In this document: in pieces, positions 1-7,781 of the stretch
Position numbering within the stretch: position 1 is the stretch's first letter
How the letters are laid out: each line of letters opens with the position of its first letter
Assembly (NCBI GenBank): GCA_043782425.1
Contig: JAYWAM010000137.1
Coordinates: forward strand, 1 to 40,578
Length of the DNA: 40,578 bases
From: JAYWAM01 sp043782425
Lineage (GTDB): Bacteria; Pseudomonadota; Gammaproteobacteria; Burkholderiales; Usitatibacteraceae
Direction: 5' to 3'
Notes under the pieces: model-generated
Database searches by the model: none
The model's input: the letters and a program-made list of their open reading frames with translations, nothing else
What the model was told of the DNA's origin: nothing
Position numbers and translations under genes: made by a program

Positions 1-50
1 CGATGATAGTGCGGATCTCCCGTGCGAAAGTAGGTAACCGCCAGCGCCTT
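1..50 (+). rRNA. rrf: 5S rRNA, 3' end only (gene enters from the left)
   Basis: The first 50 bases align by eye with the 3' third of bacterial 5S rRNA. They show the GATGATAGTG helix strand, the CTCCCGTGCGAAAGTAGG loop region, and the closing CCGCCAGCG strand that pairs with the missing 5' end. The same order in E. coli is GAUGGUAGUG, CUCCCCAUGCGAGAGUAGG, CUGCCAGGC. The gene is cut by the window edge, so an rRNA operon ends here on the plus strand. The exact last base is uncertain by a few nucleotides. Confidence 0.93.
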
Positions 51-54
51 ACAC

Positions 55-89
55 AAAAAAGCCCACCGCATTGCTGCGGTGGGCTTTTT
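55..89. terminator. Bidirectional rho-independent terminator
   Basis: A perfect 10-bp stem (GCCCACCGCA at 61-70, TGCGGTGGGC at 75-84) encloses a TTGC loop. A run of six A precedes it and five T follow it, so it can act on both strands. On plus it ends the rRNA operon just after 5S. On minus it lies 18 bp beyond the stop of the Ig-repeat gene. Confidence 0.95.
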
Positions 90-107
90 ACTTGCAGACC
101 GGCTTTA

Positions 108-2252
108 TTAATCGTCGCTCGGATCATCGTCGCCGTTGCCTGTGTGGCAACTGCGGGGCGCCCCCTTTACTGTAACGATTTTCGACAACTGCGCGCCTGC
201 CTTGGCTTGTATCCTGCAAGGCGCCGTAGCGAGCTTGACTTTAAGCGTCCACTTGCCTTCGCTGTTGGCCAGGACGCTGCCCAGCGTATTGCCGGAATCC
301 GCGTCGATGACTGTCACGCTGGTTCGGCCCGGGCTGACTTTGCCCTTGGCCTCAAGTTTGGAATCATCCCATTGCGCTTCCTTGATCGAGACTGAGCTGG
401 TGCTCGGCGTGGCCGGTACGGTGATGGTGAAGATTTCGGCGTCGCTCAAAGCTCCATCACTTACCGTGATAGTGACACCTGCGTAGCTACCAGTCTGGGT
501 GGCGCTGGGTGTCCAACTGAAGGTCGCCGCCCCAGGGCCGTTAGGGGTCAGCGTCGCGCCGGTGGGCAGGTTTGCGCTGCTGAAGGTGAGCGCGTCGCCA
601 TCAGCGTCGCTGGCGGTGATGGCGATCATTAGTGTCTGCCCCACATTTAGCGTCCGATTGCCGATAGGGCTCGGGCTCAATACCGGTGGACGGTTAACAT
701 TGCCCACGGTAATCGTGAAGGTCTCGGAGGCGCTCAATGCACCGTCGCTGACACTGATTGTCACGCTGTAGTTACCGGCCTGCGCAAAGCTCGGCGTCCA
801 ACTGAATGCACCCGTCGGCGTCAGGGTGGCGCCTGTCGGCAGATTGACGCTGGAGAAGGTGAGTGTGTTTCCGTCCGGATCGGATGCGGTGGCCATGAAC
901 GTGAGCGCTTGACCTTCATTTACGCTGCGCGCGCCTATGGTATTCAGCACCGGTGGTCGGTTGATGTTGCCGACGGTGATCGTGAAGGTCTCGGAATCGG
1001 TCTGCGGGGGACTACCGTTATCGGCCACGTTGATCGTCACGCTATAGTTGCCGATCTGCCCTGCTGTCGGCGTCCAAGAGAAGGCGCCAGCCGGTGTAAA
1101 TGTTGCGCCGACGGGCAGATTGCCTGCCGAGAACGTCAGCACGTTCGAATCCGGGTCAGTCGCCGTGGCAGTGAACGCCAGCAATTGACCAACGTTGGTA
1201 GTTTTCGCACCAATGGGCGCCAGTACCGGAGGCTGGTTGGCATCGATCACGGTGATGGTGAACTGCGCACTGGCGCTTTGCGGCGGACTGCCGTTATCGG
1301 TGACGGTGATCGTCACATTGGGATAAGAGCCGATCTGCGTCAGGCTGGGTGTCCACGCAAATGTCGCCGTGCCATTGAGGTTGTCGGTCAGTGTGGCGCC
1401 GGTTGGCAGGTTAGAGCCTGCGAAAGTAACAACGTCGCCGTCTGGATCGGTGGCGCTGATCGGAATCGTCTTCAATAGGCCCTCAGTCGCCGTCTGCGAG
1501 GCGCCTAACACGCCCAGCACAGGCGGCCGGTTGACGTTGCCGACAGTGATGGTGACAATTTCGAAGGCGCTCTGCGCGGGGCTTCCATTGTCGGTAACCG
1601 TGATGGTGACGTTGTAGTTGCCCCCTTGGGTGAACGAAGGCGTCCAGTTGAATACACCTGCTGGGCTAAGCGTAGCCCCAGTGGGCAGATTGCCGCCAGA
1701 GTAAGTCAGGATGTTTCCGTCCGGGTCAGTCGCGGAGACGGTGAAGGCCAGTAGTTGCCCTTCATTTACCATCTTGGCGCCAATTGGAGACAGGGTGGGC
1801 GGTCGATTGGCCGTGGTTGCCGGATCAAGAAGGCCGGTAATAGACGGTGGATTTTGATTGGTGACAGTGGCCACCAGCGAGAACATGTCGTAGAGCGTGT
1901 TGACGGCGCCGGGCGTCCAACCTGGCTGGGCGCCGGCAGTGATCTCTGCGATGTTCAACGACCCGGTCGGATCGCTGTCCGAGTTTGCCGACTCGATGGC
2001 CAGGAACGCCGCCCGGACGGTCTGACCGGCGTTGTGCTGTGCGGCCCAGGCCCGTCCATACGCGTTGAGGTCGGTACCGCCGCCATTTGAATGACAGACA
2101 TTGCAGGAAGAGTTAGTCCCCGTCGTTGAAGCCGGATAGACCAGATTGAATCCATCCGTTCCCCGCAAATAATTGCTAACCGCCATTGCGGAGCCGGAGC
2201 ACAGGAATAGGGCCATGAGCCCCAACAACCAAATCGCTACTTTGCTTTTCAT
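108..2252 (-). CDS. Secreted Ig-repeat protein with N-terminal CxxCH motif
   Basis: Predicted exported protein of 714 aa. Start chosen at 2252 because GAGG lies 5 nt upstream of this ATG and it opens directly on a signal peptide (MKSK, hydrophobic core, SAMA cleavage). An upstream in-frame start would add 14 residues. Residues about 25-140 form a small domain with one CNVCH motif (50-54), which could bind one c-type heme covalently. Five repeats of about 92 aa follow (about 149-613). Each starts N-R/Q-PP, has a D-P/A-D-G/S motif (DPDG in three of the five) and an LPxGAT strand, and ends in TITV or similar, as in putative-Ig (He_PIG/cadherin-like) domains. The last 100 aa resemble another bacterial Ig domain with two cysteines, ending in an acidic tail (GDDDPSDD). 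It is probably periplasmic, surface or secreted. I see no LPxTG, PEP-CTERM or other sorting signal. The substrate or partner is unknown. Confidence 0.85.
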   Translation of the reverse strand: MKSKVAIWLLGLMALFLCSGSAMAVSNYLRGTDGFNLVYPASTTGTNSSCNVCHSNGGGTDLNAYGRAWAAQHNAGQTVRAAFLAIESANSDSDPTGSLNIAEITAGAQPGWTPGAVNTLYDMFSLVATVTNQNPPSITGLLDPATTANRPPTLSPIGAKMVNEGQLLAFTVSATDPDGNILTYSGGNLPTGATLSPAGVFNWTPSFTQGGNYNVTITVTDNGSPAQSAFEIVTITVGNVNRPPVLGVLGASQTATEGLLKTIPISATDPDGDVVTFAGSNLPTGATLTDNLNGTATFAWTPSLTQIGSYPNVTITVTDNGSPPQSASAQFTITVIDANQPPVLAPIGAKTTNVGQLLAFTATATDPDSNVLTFSAGNLPVGATFTPAGAFSWTPTAGQIGNYSVTINVADNGSPPQTDSETFTITVGNINRPPVLNTIGARSVNEGQALTFMATASDPDGNTLTFSSVNLPTGATLTPTGAFSWTPSFAQAGNYSVTISVSDGALSASETFTITVGNVNRPPVLSPSPIGNRTLNVGQTLMIAITASDADGDALTFSSANLPTGATLTPNGPGAATFSWTPSATQTGSYAGVTITVSDGALSDAEIFTITVPATPSTSSVSIKEAQWDDSKLEAKGKVSPGRTSVTVIDADSGNTLGSVLANSEGKWTLKVKLATAPCRIQAKAGAQLSKIVTVKGAPRSCHTGNGDDDPSDD
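414..1808 (-). repeat. Five tandem Ig-like coding repeats
   Basis: Five in-frame repeats of about 264-294 bp (88-98 codons) inside the secreted Ig-repeat gene, beginning near 1808, 1532, 1238, 956 and 692 and running toward lower coordinates. Protein landmarks recur in each: NRPP/NQPP, D-P/A-D-G/S, NLPTGAT or NLPVGAT, WTP, and ITV. The copies have diverged, so copy number should be fairly stable, but recombination between copies is possible. Confidence 0.85.
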
Positions 2253-2684
2253 ATATGCCTCGCTTTGATGTTTACTAGAAAGAAAGCGCCTCATTCCAAT
2301 TCGGATGCGCTGATGAAATAGGTGTAAGGGGGAAGGGATTCAAAGTGATTTGCGCGTTGCAAACAGGCGAATCGCCCTCACGGACTTGTGACAGCACTTA
2401 TCGTGCCTGATTGCAACATATTGAATTAAATGGAAATTACGTCAGGGAGAGTTTGGCGCCCGTCCCCATCCCCCGACAGCTTCATCACGACTTTCAGCAA
2501 GTCATTGTTCCATATGCTTACCACCTGTCGTTGGGTGACAACAACACGCTTGCCGCCGCAGTGCGCACAGGCTAAGGCTGTGACGATTGCGTTACAATCC
2601 AAGTCGGGGCGCACTGGTGCGCTTCGGATTGCTTGCCCAGCATCGGGCCAATAGCATTTGCTGCATCTGGTTTCAGGAGGAAAT
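2253..2684. other. Divergent intergenic region, no gene seen
   Basis: This 432-bp gap separates the minus-strand Ig-repeat gene from the plus-strand Bug gene and must hold both promoters. I see no convincing coding sequence. A perfect 6-bp palindrome, GCGCAC-TG-GTGCGC, lies at 2609-2622 about 60 bp before the Bug start. A TACAAT at 2593-2598 could be a -10 box, but no matching -35 is evident. Confidence 0.4.
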
Positions 2685-3656
2685 ATGAAACTCAAGCTAC
2701 TCTTGTGCGGCGCTGCCGCACTACTTTGTTCATTTTCAGCTGTAGCACAAACCTATCCCACTAAGTCCATCACCATCGTCGTGCCGTTTGCGGCAGGCGG
2801 GCCCACCGACACCGTCACGCGCGTCATAGCGCAGCAAATGACCAAGAGCTTGGGGCAAACTGTCCTGGTGGAAAACGTCGGTGGTGCAGGCGGTAATCTA
2901 GGTAATGAAAAAGTGGCCAAGGCCGCGCCTGACGGCTACACCCTACTGCTGATGCACATCGGTATTGCCACCAGCGCAACGCTGTATCGCAACCTGCGCT
3001 ACAACGCGCAGACCGACCTTGAGCCGATCGGGCTGGTGACCACGGTGCCCATGACCCTGATCGCCAAAAAAGATTTTCCGCCTAACAACATCAAGGAACT
3101 GATTGCCTATGTGAAGGCCAACAAGGCCAAGGTCACTTATGCCAATGCCGGGATCGGCGCGGCCTCGCATTTGTGCGGCATGTTGTTCATGTCGGCGATC
3201 GAAACCGACGTGCTCACCGTCCCCTACAAGGGAACCGCCCCGGCCATGACAGATCTGCTGGGAGGCCAGGTGGATTTCATGTGCGACCAGACCACCAACA
3301 CCACCCCGCAAATCAAGGGTAACAAGGTCAAAGTGTATGGCATCACCAGCAAAACGCGCATTGCCTCACTGCCCGATGTGCCGACCATGGAAGAGGGTGG
3401 CTTCAAAGGCTTTGAGATCGGCATCTGGCATGGCATGTGGGCGCCCAAGGGCGCGCCCAAGGCTATCATCGACAAGCTCAATGCTGCGCTCAATGACGCG
3501 CTGAATAACGAGGACGTGAAGAAGCGTTTTGCTGAGCTGGGCACCGCGCCCGAGCCGCTTGAGCGCCGCAAGCCGGAAGTGCTGCGCGCGCACCTCAAGG
3601 CTGAAATCGACAAGTGGGCGCCGATCATCAAGAAGGCTGGAGTCTACGCAGACTGA
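2685..3656 (+). CDS. Bug-family tripartite tricarboxylate transporter binding protein
   Basis: Periplasmic solute-binding protein of 323 aa of the Bug (TctC-like) family, which captures small carboxylates or similar ligands for secondary uptake. The start at 2685 has an ideal AGGAGG (2675-2680) and opens on a signal peptide ending near SAVAQ. The mature protein begins with the family hallmark YPTKSITIVVPFAAGGPTD, followed by VENVGGAGGNLG and the late PKGAPKAIIDKLNAAL motif. No tctA or tctB membrane partner is nearby. That is usual for this family, whose members are often orphan and numerous in Burkholderiales, so the ligand cannot be named. A strong hairpin follows the gene, suggesting a single-gene transcript. 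Confidence 0.93.
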   Translation: MKLKLLLCGAAALLCSFSAVAQTYPTKSITIVVPFAAGGPTDTVTRVIAQQMTKSLGQTVLVENVGGAGGNLGNEKVAKAAPDGYTLLLMHIGIATSATLYRNLRYNAQTDLEPIGLVTTVPMTLIAKKDFPPNNIKELIAYVKANKAKVTYANAGIGAASHLCGMLFMSAIETDVLTVPYKGTAPAMTDLLGGQVDFMCDQTTNTTPQIKGNKVKVYGITSKTRIASLPDVPTMEEGGFKGFEIGIWHGMWAPKGAPKAIIDKLNAALNDALNNEDVKKRFAELGTAPEPLERRKPEVLRAHLKAEIDKWAPIIKKAGVYAD

Positions 3657-3678
3657 ACGTCTGCCGTGTGTGCATGCA

Positions 3679-3709
3679 GCAACGCCCGCTCACCCGGGCG
3701 TTGCTGTTT
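3679..3709 (+). terminator. Hairpin terminator after the Bug gene
   Basis: A 10-bp stem (GCAACGCCCG at 3679-3688, CGGGCGTTGC at 3695-3704) with a 6-nt loop begins 22 bp after the stop. The following TGTTTG is only moderately T-rich, so it is a probable rather than a textbook intrinsic terminator. Confidence 0.75.
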
Positions 3710-3738
3710 GCGCTCCGGGATTGCAGGTAAACTAGCGC

Positions 3739-4626
3739 ATGCCTAAGGTCGCTAAGCTGCGTTTTTTTCAGAACACCATTGCCATCGTTTATGATTTCGA
3801 TGGCACACTCTCGCCCCAACCGATGCAGGAGTACACCGTGCTCCCCAAGATCGGCATCGAGCCCAAGGAATTCTGGCGGCGTGTGAATGAAGAGGCACGC
3901 TCAACCGAATCCGATCCCATGCTGGTTTACATGCGCCATATCGTGGAAATGCTTGAGCGCGAAAAGGTCCATGTGCGGCACGATGATTTTGCCAATATGG
4001 CAAAGGCGATCCGCTACTTCCCCGGCGTGGAACAATGGTTTGAGCGCGTAAACGCCTATGTGAAAACCAAGGGCGGCGGCAAAATAAAAGTGCAGCACTA
4101 CCTTATTTCCGCCGGTCAAAAGGAAATCCTTGAAGGGGTCTCCATCAAGAAGCACTTCAAGCGCATCTATGCCTCGGAGTACCACTTCGATCATCATGGT
4201 CGCGCCACCTTTCCGAAAATTCTTGTGACCGACACGATGAAAACGCAGTTTCTGTTCCGCATCAACAAGGGCAAGGAAGCGGTCACCGAATCGATCAACG
4301 AGCACATGCCCGAGCAGGACCGCCCGATCCCATTTTCCAACATCATTTACATCGGCGACGGCATGACCGACGTGCCCTCGATGGCGCTGACCAAGAAAAA
4401 CGGCGGGCATACTATCGCGGTATTCGCCCCTGAAGAAGACAAGTCCTTGGTGACGTGCCGCAAGCTGCTTGAGGCTGGCCGTGTGGACTTTATCGCCGAG
4501 GCCGATTACGGTCCGCGCAGCAAGCTCAGTCGGCGTGTCGAACTGCTGCTTGATTCGGTTATCACCGGCATTGCCTATGCCAATGAAGTGTTCGATTGCA
4601 AGAGCGAGTATGGCGGTCGTGCTTGA
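3739..4626 (+). CDS. HAD-superfamily phosphatase-like hydrolase
   Basis: Cytosolic 295-aa haloacid dehalogenase superfamily protein. Motif I is DFDGT (nucleophile D19, general acid D21). A serine in LISAG (S124) fits motif II. GDGMTD (206-211) is the Mg-binding motif IV. A roughly 100-residue cap lies between motifs I and II. The family mostly hydrolyses phosphate monoesters by way of an aspartyl-phosphate, but the substrate cannot be read from the sequence. Start at 3739 follows a weak AGGT. The stop lies 20 bp before birA, so it likely opens the HAD-birA-coaX-SPOR transcription unit. Phosphoserine-phosphatase-like activity is one possibility, not established. Confidence 0.85.
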   Translation: MPKVAKLRFFQNTIAIVYDFDGTLSPQPMQEYTVLPKIGIEPKEFWRRVNEEARSTESDPMLVYMRHIVEMLEREKVHVRHDDFANMAKAIRYFPGVEQWFERVNAYVKTKGGGKIKVQHYLISAGQKEILEGVSIKKHFKRIYASEYHFDHHGRATFPKILVTDTMKTQFLFRINKGKEAVTESINEHMPEQDRPIPFSNIIYIGDGMTDVPSMALTKKNGGHTIAVFAPEEDKSLVTCRKLLEAGRVDFIAEADYGPRSKLSRRVELLLDSVITGIAYANEVFDCKSEYGGRA

Positions 4627-4646
4627 CGTCTGTGTTCGCTTTCGTC

Positions 4647-5621
4647 ATGGCTGATCTGGCGTTTCAGGTGCTGCGCCGCTTGGGAGGCGGTGAGTTTGAG
4701 TCCGGCGAAGTTCTCGCCCAGTCTTTGAATGTCTCGCGCAGCGCGATTTCCGCAGCACTCAAGCGCGCCGCGCAATATGGCGTGTGCCTGTATCGCATAC
4801 GCGGTCGCGGCTATCGGCTTGAGACGCCGGTCGAGTTTATCGATATCGCTCAGATTGTCCGATTGCTTGGCGCTACTGCTAAGCATGCACGGCTTGAAGT
4901 CGTGGACCAAGCCGAATCGACCAACTCTTTGGTTGCGCGACGCGCCGCGCTGGGGGAGACGAGCGGGCTGTGCATACTCGCCGAGTTTCAAAGCGCAGGA
5001 CGCGGGAGGCTGGGGCGCGCTTGGTATTCAGGTCTGGGCGGCGCGCTGACCTTCTCGCTGCTGTGGCGCTTTGAGCGCGGCGCAAGCCATCTTGCGGGGC
5101 TGAGTCTTGCCGTATCGGTGGGGGTGCTGCGTGGTCTGCGTGAAGCGGGCATCAGCAACGCAGCCGTAAAATGGCCCAACGACATCATTGTCAATTTTCA
5201 CAAACTCGCTGGCATCTTGATTGAAACACAGGGCGACATGCTGGGGCCTAGCGTAGCGGTGATCGGCATTGGCCTGAATTATCGTCTGCAAGATGTAGTG
5301 AAAGAAAAGATTGATCAACCAGTGGTCGATGTCGTCTTCAGCGCGGGCAGTGCAATTTCGCGCAATGTCCTGTTTGCTGCTGTGCTCAAGCATGTCGTTG
5401 GCGTATTGCGGGAATTTGAACGTGATGGTTTTGCGCCCGTTAGGGCCGAATGGCAGGCGGCGCACGCCTATCATGGCCGCGCCGTGCGCGTGCAGCAGGC
5501 GTCGCAAGCGGCATATAACGCGCTGGTAACAGGGGTAGGCGACGACGGAGCACTGTTGGTCAAAAACGGCAAACACCTGAGCCGCCTGACATCGGCCGAA
5601 ATCAGCTTGCGTAGCGTATGA
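4647..5621 (+). CDS. birA: Bifunctional biotin-protein ligase / biotin operon repressor
   Basis: BirA makes biotinyl-AMP from biotin and ATP and transfers biotin to the carrier lysine of acetyl-CoA carboxylase and related enzymes. The bifunctional form also binds DNA. Of 324 aa, residues 1-60 form a winged helix with an HTH at about 21-40 (SGEVLAQSLNVSRSAIS). The catalytic domain has the ESTN motif (90-93), the biotinyl-AMP loop GRGRLGRAW (118-126), KWPND (175-179) and KLAGILIE. A C-terminal SH3-like domain follows. Start at 4647 matches the start of the HTH domain in E. coli BirA. Weak upstream alternatives overlap the HAD gene, and there is no clear Shine-Dalgarno, so coupling to the HAD gene is likely. 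It overlaps coaX by 4 bp. Confidence 0.96.
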   Translation: MADLAFQVLRRLGGGEFESGEVLAQSLNVSRSAISAALKRAAQYGVCLYRIRGRGYRLETPVEFIDIAQIVRLLGATAKHARLEVVDQAESTNSLVARRAALGETSGLCILAEFQSAGRGRLGRAWYSGLGGALTFSLLWRFERGASHLAGLSLAVSVGVLRGLREAGISNAAVKWPNDIIVNFHKLAGILIETQGDMLGPSVAVIGIGLNYRLQDVVKEKIDQPVVDVVFSAGSAISRNVLFAAVLKHVVGVLREFERDGFAPVRAEWQAAHAYHGRAVRVQQASQAAYNALVTGVGDDGALLVKNGKHLSRLTSAEISLRSV

Positions 5622-6355
5622 AAGAACTACTGCTTTGCATCGATGTCGGCAACACGCGCATCAAGTGGGGTCTGCACGATGGCGCCAATTGGCATTCAAC
5701 GGGATTTGTCGACACCCTGCATGGCGCTAAAAATTTGCCGCGCTGGGACAGTTTCCCACAGCGCATTATTATTTCCAACGTTGCAGGCCCAGAGGTAGAG
5801 ACTGATATTCTGGCGCGCATATCTGAGCCAGCAGCGCAGATCCACATCGTCCGTGCAGTGGCAGAGCAATGTGGTGTGCGCAATAGTTACCGCAATCCCG
5901 GCCAACTGGGGAGCGACCGCTGGGCGGCATTGATAGGCGCGCGCGCGCTCTGTCCGGGCGCCAAGCTGGTGGTGGTTGCGGGTACTGCCATGACCGTCGA
6001 TGCACTCACTGCAGAAGGTGTTTTTCTCGGCGGCGTGATCGTGCCGGGATTGATGCTGATGCAGCGCGCGCTGCATGCCGGTGCCGCGCAACTGGGAGTG
6101 GCACCTGGAAAGATCGATACGTTTCCCAAAGAAACCTCCGATGCCATCAGCAGCGGCGCCATGCACGCCAGTGTCGGCGCAGTGATACGCATGCAACAAG
6201 CCTTGCACGCACACATCGGGACGGAGCCTGCGTGTGTAGTGAGCGGCGGCGGTGCGACCTTACTTGCGCCGCATCTTCCCTTTCCCGCCAGAATTCAGGA
6301 CAATCTGGTGCTGGAAGGCCTCGCAATCATTGCCCAAGAAGTATTTGCCCGATGA
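5618..6355 (+). CDS. coaX: Type III pantothenate kinase
   Basis: CoaX phosphorylates pantothenate with ATP, the first step of coenzyme A synthesis. It is unrelated to type I CoaA and needs a monovalent cation. The 245-aa protein has the N-terminal phosphate loop DVGNTRIKW (9-17), the GSDRWAAL motif and the TAMTVDAL segment typical of the ASKHA-fold CoaX family. The ATGA overlap with birA fixes the start, and a second ATGA overlap joins it to the SPOR gene. birA-coaX pairing is a common betaproteobacterial arrangement linking two cofactor enzymes. Confidence 0.97.
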   Translation: MKELLLCIDVGNTRIKWGLHDGANWHSTGFVDTLHGAKNLPRWDSFPQRIIISNVAGPEVETDILARISEPAAQIHIVRAVAEQCGVRNSYRNPGQLGSDRWAALIGARALCPGAKLVVVAGTAMTVDALTAEGVFLGGVIVPGLMLMQRALHAGAAQLGVAPGKIDTFPKETSDAISSGAMHASVGAVIRMQQALHAHIGTEPACVVSGGGATLLAPHLPFPARIQDNLVLEGLAIIAQEVFAR

Positions 6356-7044
6356 GATTTCTTTTTTTTCTGCTGCTGGTTATCAATGCCGCCTTTGCCG
6401 CGCACCAATGGCTCAGCACATCGCGCTCCGGCGCTGAGGATCCCGCCAAGCGCGAAATCAATCGCGAGGCGCTCAAGCTTCTTTCCGTGACCGACGCCAG
6501 CAGCGCCGCCAAGACCGTTGCCAAGGTAAGCAGCGCCAAGCAGTTCGCCGAGAGCCTTTCGAGCGCAGCGTGTATCGAGTTTGGCGGCGTGCGTCCTGCC
6601 GATGCAGCGCGTGCACAACAGGCCTTCGCCGCCATGAATCTTGCCGATAGACTGAGCGAGCGCAAAGTTGAAGAGGCGTCGCGCTACTGGGTGTTTATCC
6701 CCGCCGCCAAGGATCGCAAGACGGTCGATACAACCATAGCGAATCTCAAGAAACAAAATATCAAAGATGTCTCGCTGCTGGCCGACAACAGTATTTCTTT
6801 GGGCGTATTCAGCTCCGATGATGCCGCAAGCCGCTATCTTTCCGAGGTGCGCGGCAAGGGCGTCAAGGGCGCCGAGAAGGGCCCGCGTTCCTCGCAGGTG
6901 AAGGAATACGTCTTCACCGTTCACGAACCCGATACCAACCTCGTAGCGCGGCTCTCGCTCATGCAGGCGGAATACGAAGGCAGTGCGCTGAAGGCGGTGA
7001 CGTGCATTGCGGAAAAGCCGCTCGCCCAACCACCGAAAACCTAA
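6352..7044 (+). CDS. SPOR-domain membrane protein
   Basis: Predicted 230-aa envelope protein. The start at 6352 overlaps the coaX stop (ATGA) and opens on one hydrophobic segment (residues 2-19, FLFFLLLVINAAFAA), either an uncleaved anchor or a signal peptide. A linker with one cysteine in SAACIEFGGV precedes a SPOR domain (about 110-180; RYWVFIPAAKD, VFSSDDAASRYL). SPOR domains bind peptidoglycan stripped of side peptides and often localise to division sites. The polar-alanine linker fits a periplasmic location. The gene is last in the birA-coaX unit and its stop overlaps the stop of the convergent regulator gene by 4 bp. Confidence 0.88.
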   Translation: MRFLFFLLLVINAAFAAHQWLSTSRSGAEDPAKREINREALKLLSVTDASSAAKTVAKVSSAKQFAESLSSAACIEFGGVRPADAARAQQAFAAMNLADRLSERKVEEASRYWVFIPAAKDRKTVDTTIANLKKQNIKDVSLLADNSISLGVFSSDDAASRYLSEVRGKGVKGAEKGPRSSQVKEYVFTVHEPDTNLVARLSLMQAEYEGSALKAVTCIAEKPLAQPPKT

Positions 7045-7781
7045 AATTCCCTGACAATATGCTGCTGTCTGCGACTCACCGGCAACCTCTCTTCCAGACC
7101 TTTCAACACCACCATCCAACGCCCCTCGCTTCCTTCCTCGGAGATTTTCTCGAAGCCGACAACCGCGTGTCTGGCAACCAGGGTGTTGCGATGTATGCGC
7201 ATGAACAGCCCAGCGAATTCCTCTTCCAGGCGTGTGAGAGATTCTTCCAGTAGAAACTCGCGCGCGACGGTGCGCACCGTGAGGTACTTTAACTCGGCGC
7301 GCAGAAACACCACATCTTCAAGCGGAATCAGCACCACTCTGCCGCGCTCGTGAATGGCCAAATGCTTGCGCTGGCTCGGGCCGAGGCTGTCGAGTTGTTC
7401 GAGCGTCGGCTGCGGCCCCGCCTTGAGCAAAGCCGTCAGCAGGCGTTCGCGCTTGATGGGTTTTAACAGATAATCGATGGCGCTCACCTCAAATGCCTTG
7501 ACGGCATAGACATCATAGGCGGTGGTGAAAATGACGCGCGGCGGCTTGTCGAACTTGGCAAGGTGGCGCGCGGTCTCTATCCCATCCATCACAGGCATGC
7601 GAATATCGAGCAATACGATATCGATGCTGGTATTGCTGATGATTTCCAGGGCTTCCTTGCCGTTGGCGGCCTCGTCAGCCAACAGCAACGGAAATGCTTC
7701 GCGGCAATCGTCGAGCAGATCACGCATGCGCGCGCGCGCCGGGGCTTCGTCATCCACGACAAGAATGCGCGCCTGATTCAT
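7041..7781 (-). CDS. LytTR-type response regulator (AlgR-like)
   Basis: Response regulator of 246 aa. The N-terminal receiver domain has the acidic pair DD (10-11), phosphoacceptor D59 in LLDIRMP, T86 in IFTTAYD and K107 in LLKPIKR. A linker of about 20 aa leads to a C-terminal LytTR DNA-binding domain (about 140-246; LIPLEDVVFLRAELKYLTVRT, RIHRNTLV). Family members bind direct repeats upstream of target promoters, and AlgR in Pseudomonas controls surface and virulence functions. Here the targets are unknown. The ATG overlaps the stop of the kinase gene by 4 bp, so the two are co-translated. The name algR would be by family resemblance only. Confidence 0.92.
   Translation of the reverse strand: MNQARILVVDDEAPARARMRDLLDDCREAFPLLLADEAANGKEALEIISNTSIDIVLLDIRMPVMDGIETARHLAKFDKPPRVIFTTAYDVYAVKAFEVSAIDYLLKPIKRERLLTALLKAGPQPTLEQLDSLGPSQRKHLAIHERGRVVLIPLEDVVFLRAELKYLTVRTVAREFLLEESLTRLEEEFAGLFMRIHRNTLVARHAVVGFEKISEEGSEGRWMVVLKGLEERLPVSRRQQHIVREF

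Noticed and set aside
3..395. 130-aa plus-strand ORF at the left edge
   Set aside because: It would read through 5S rRNA and the terminator and lies antisense to the Ig-repeat gene.
6295..7119. 274-aa minus-strand ORF across the SPOR gene
   Set aside because: Antisense shadow. The SPOR gene has a domain match, signal segment and 4-bp operon overlap, and the shadow shows no motif.
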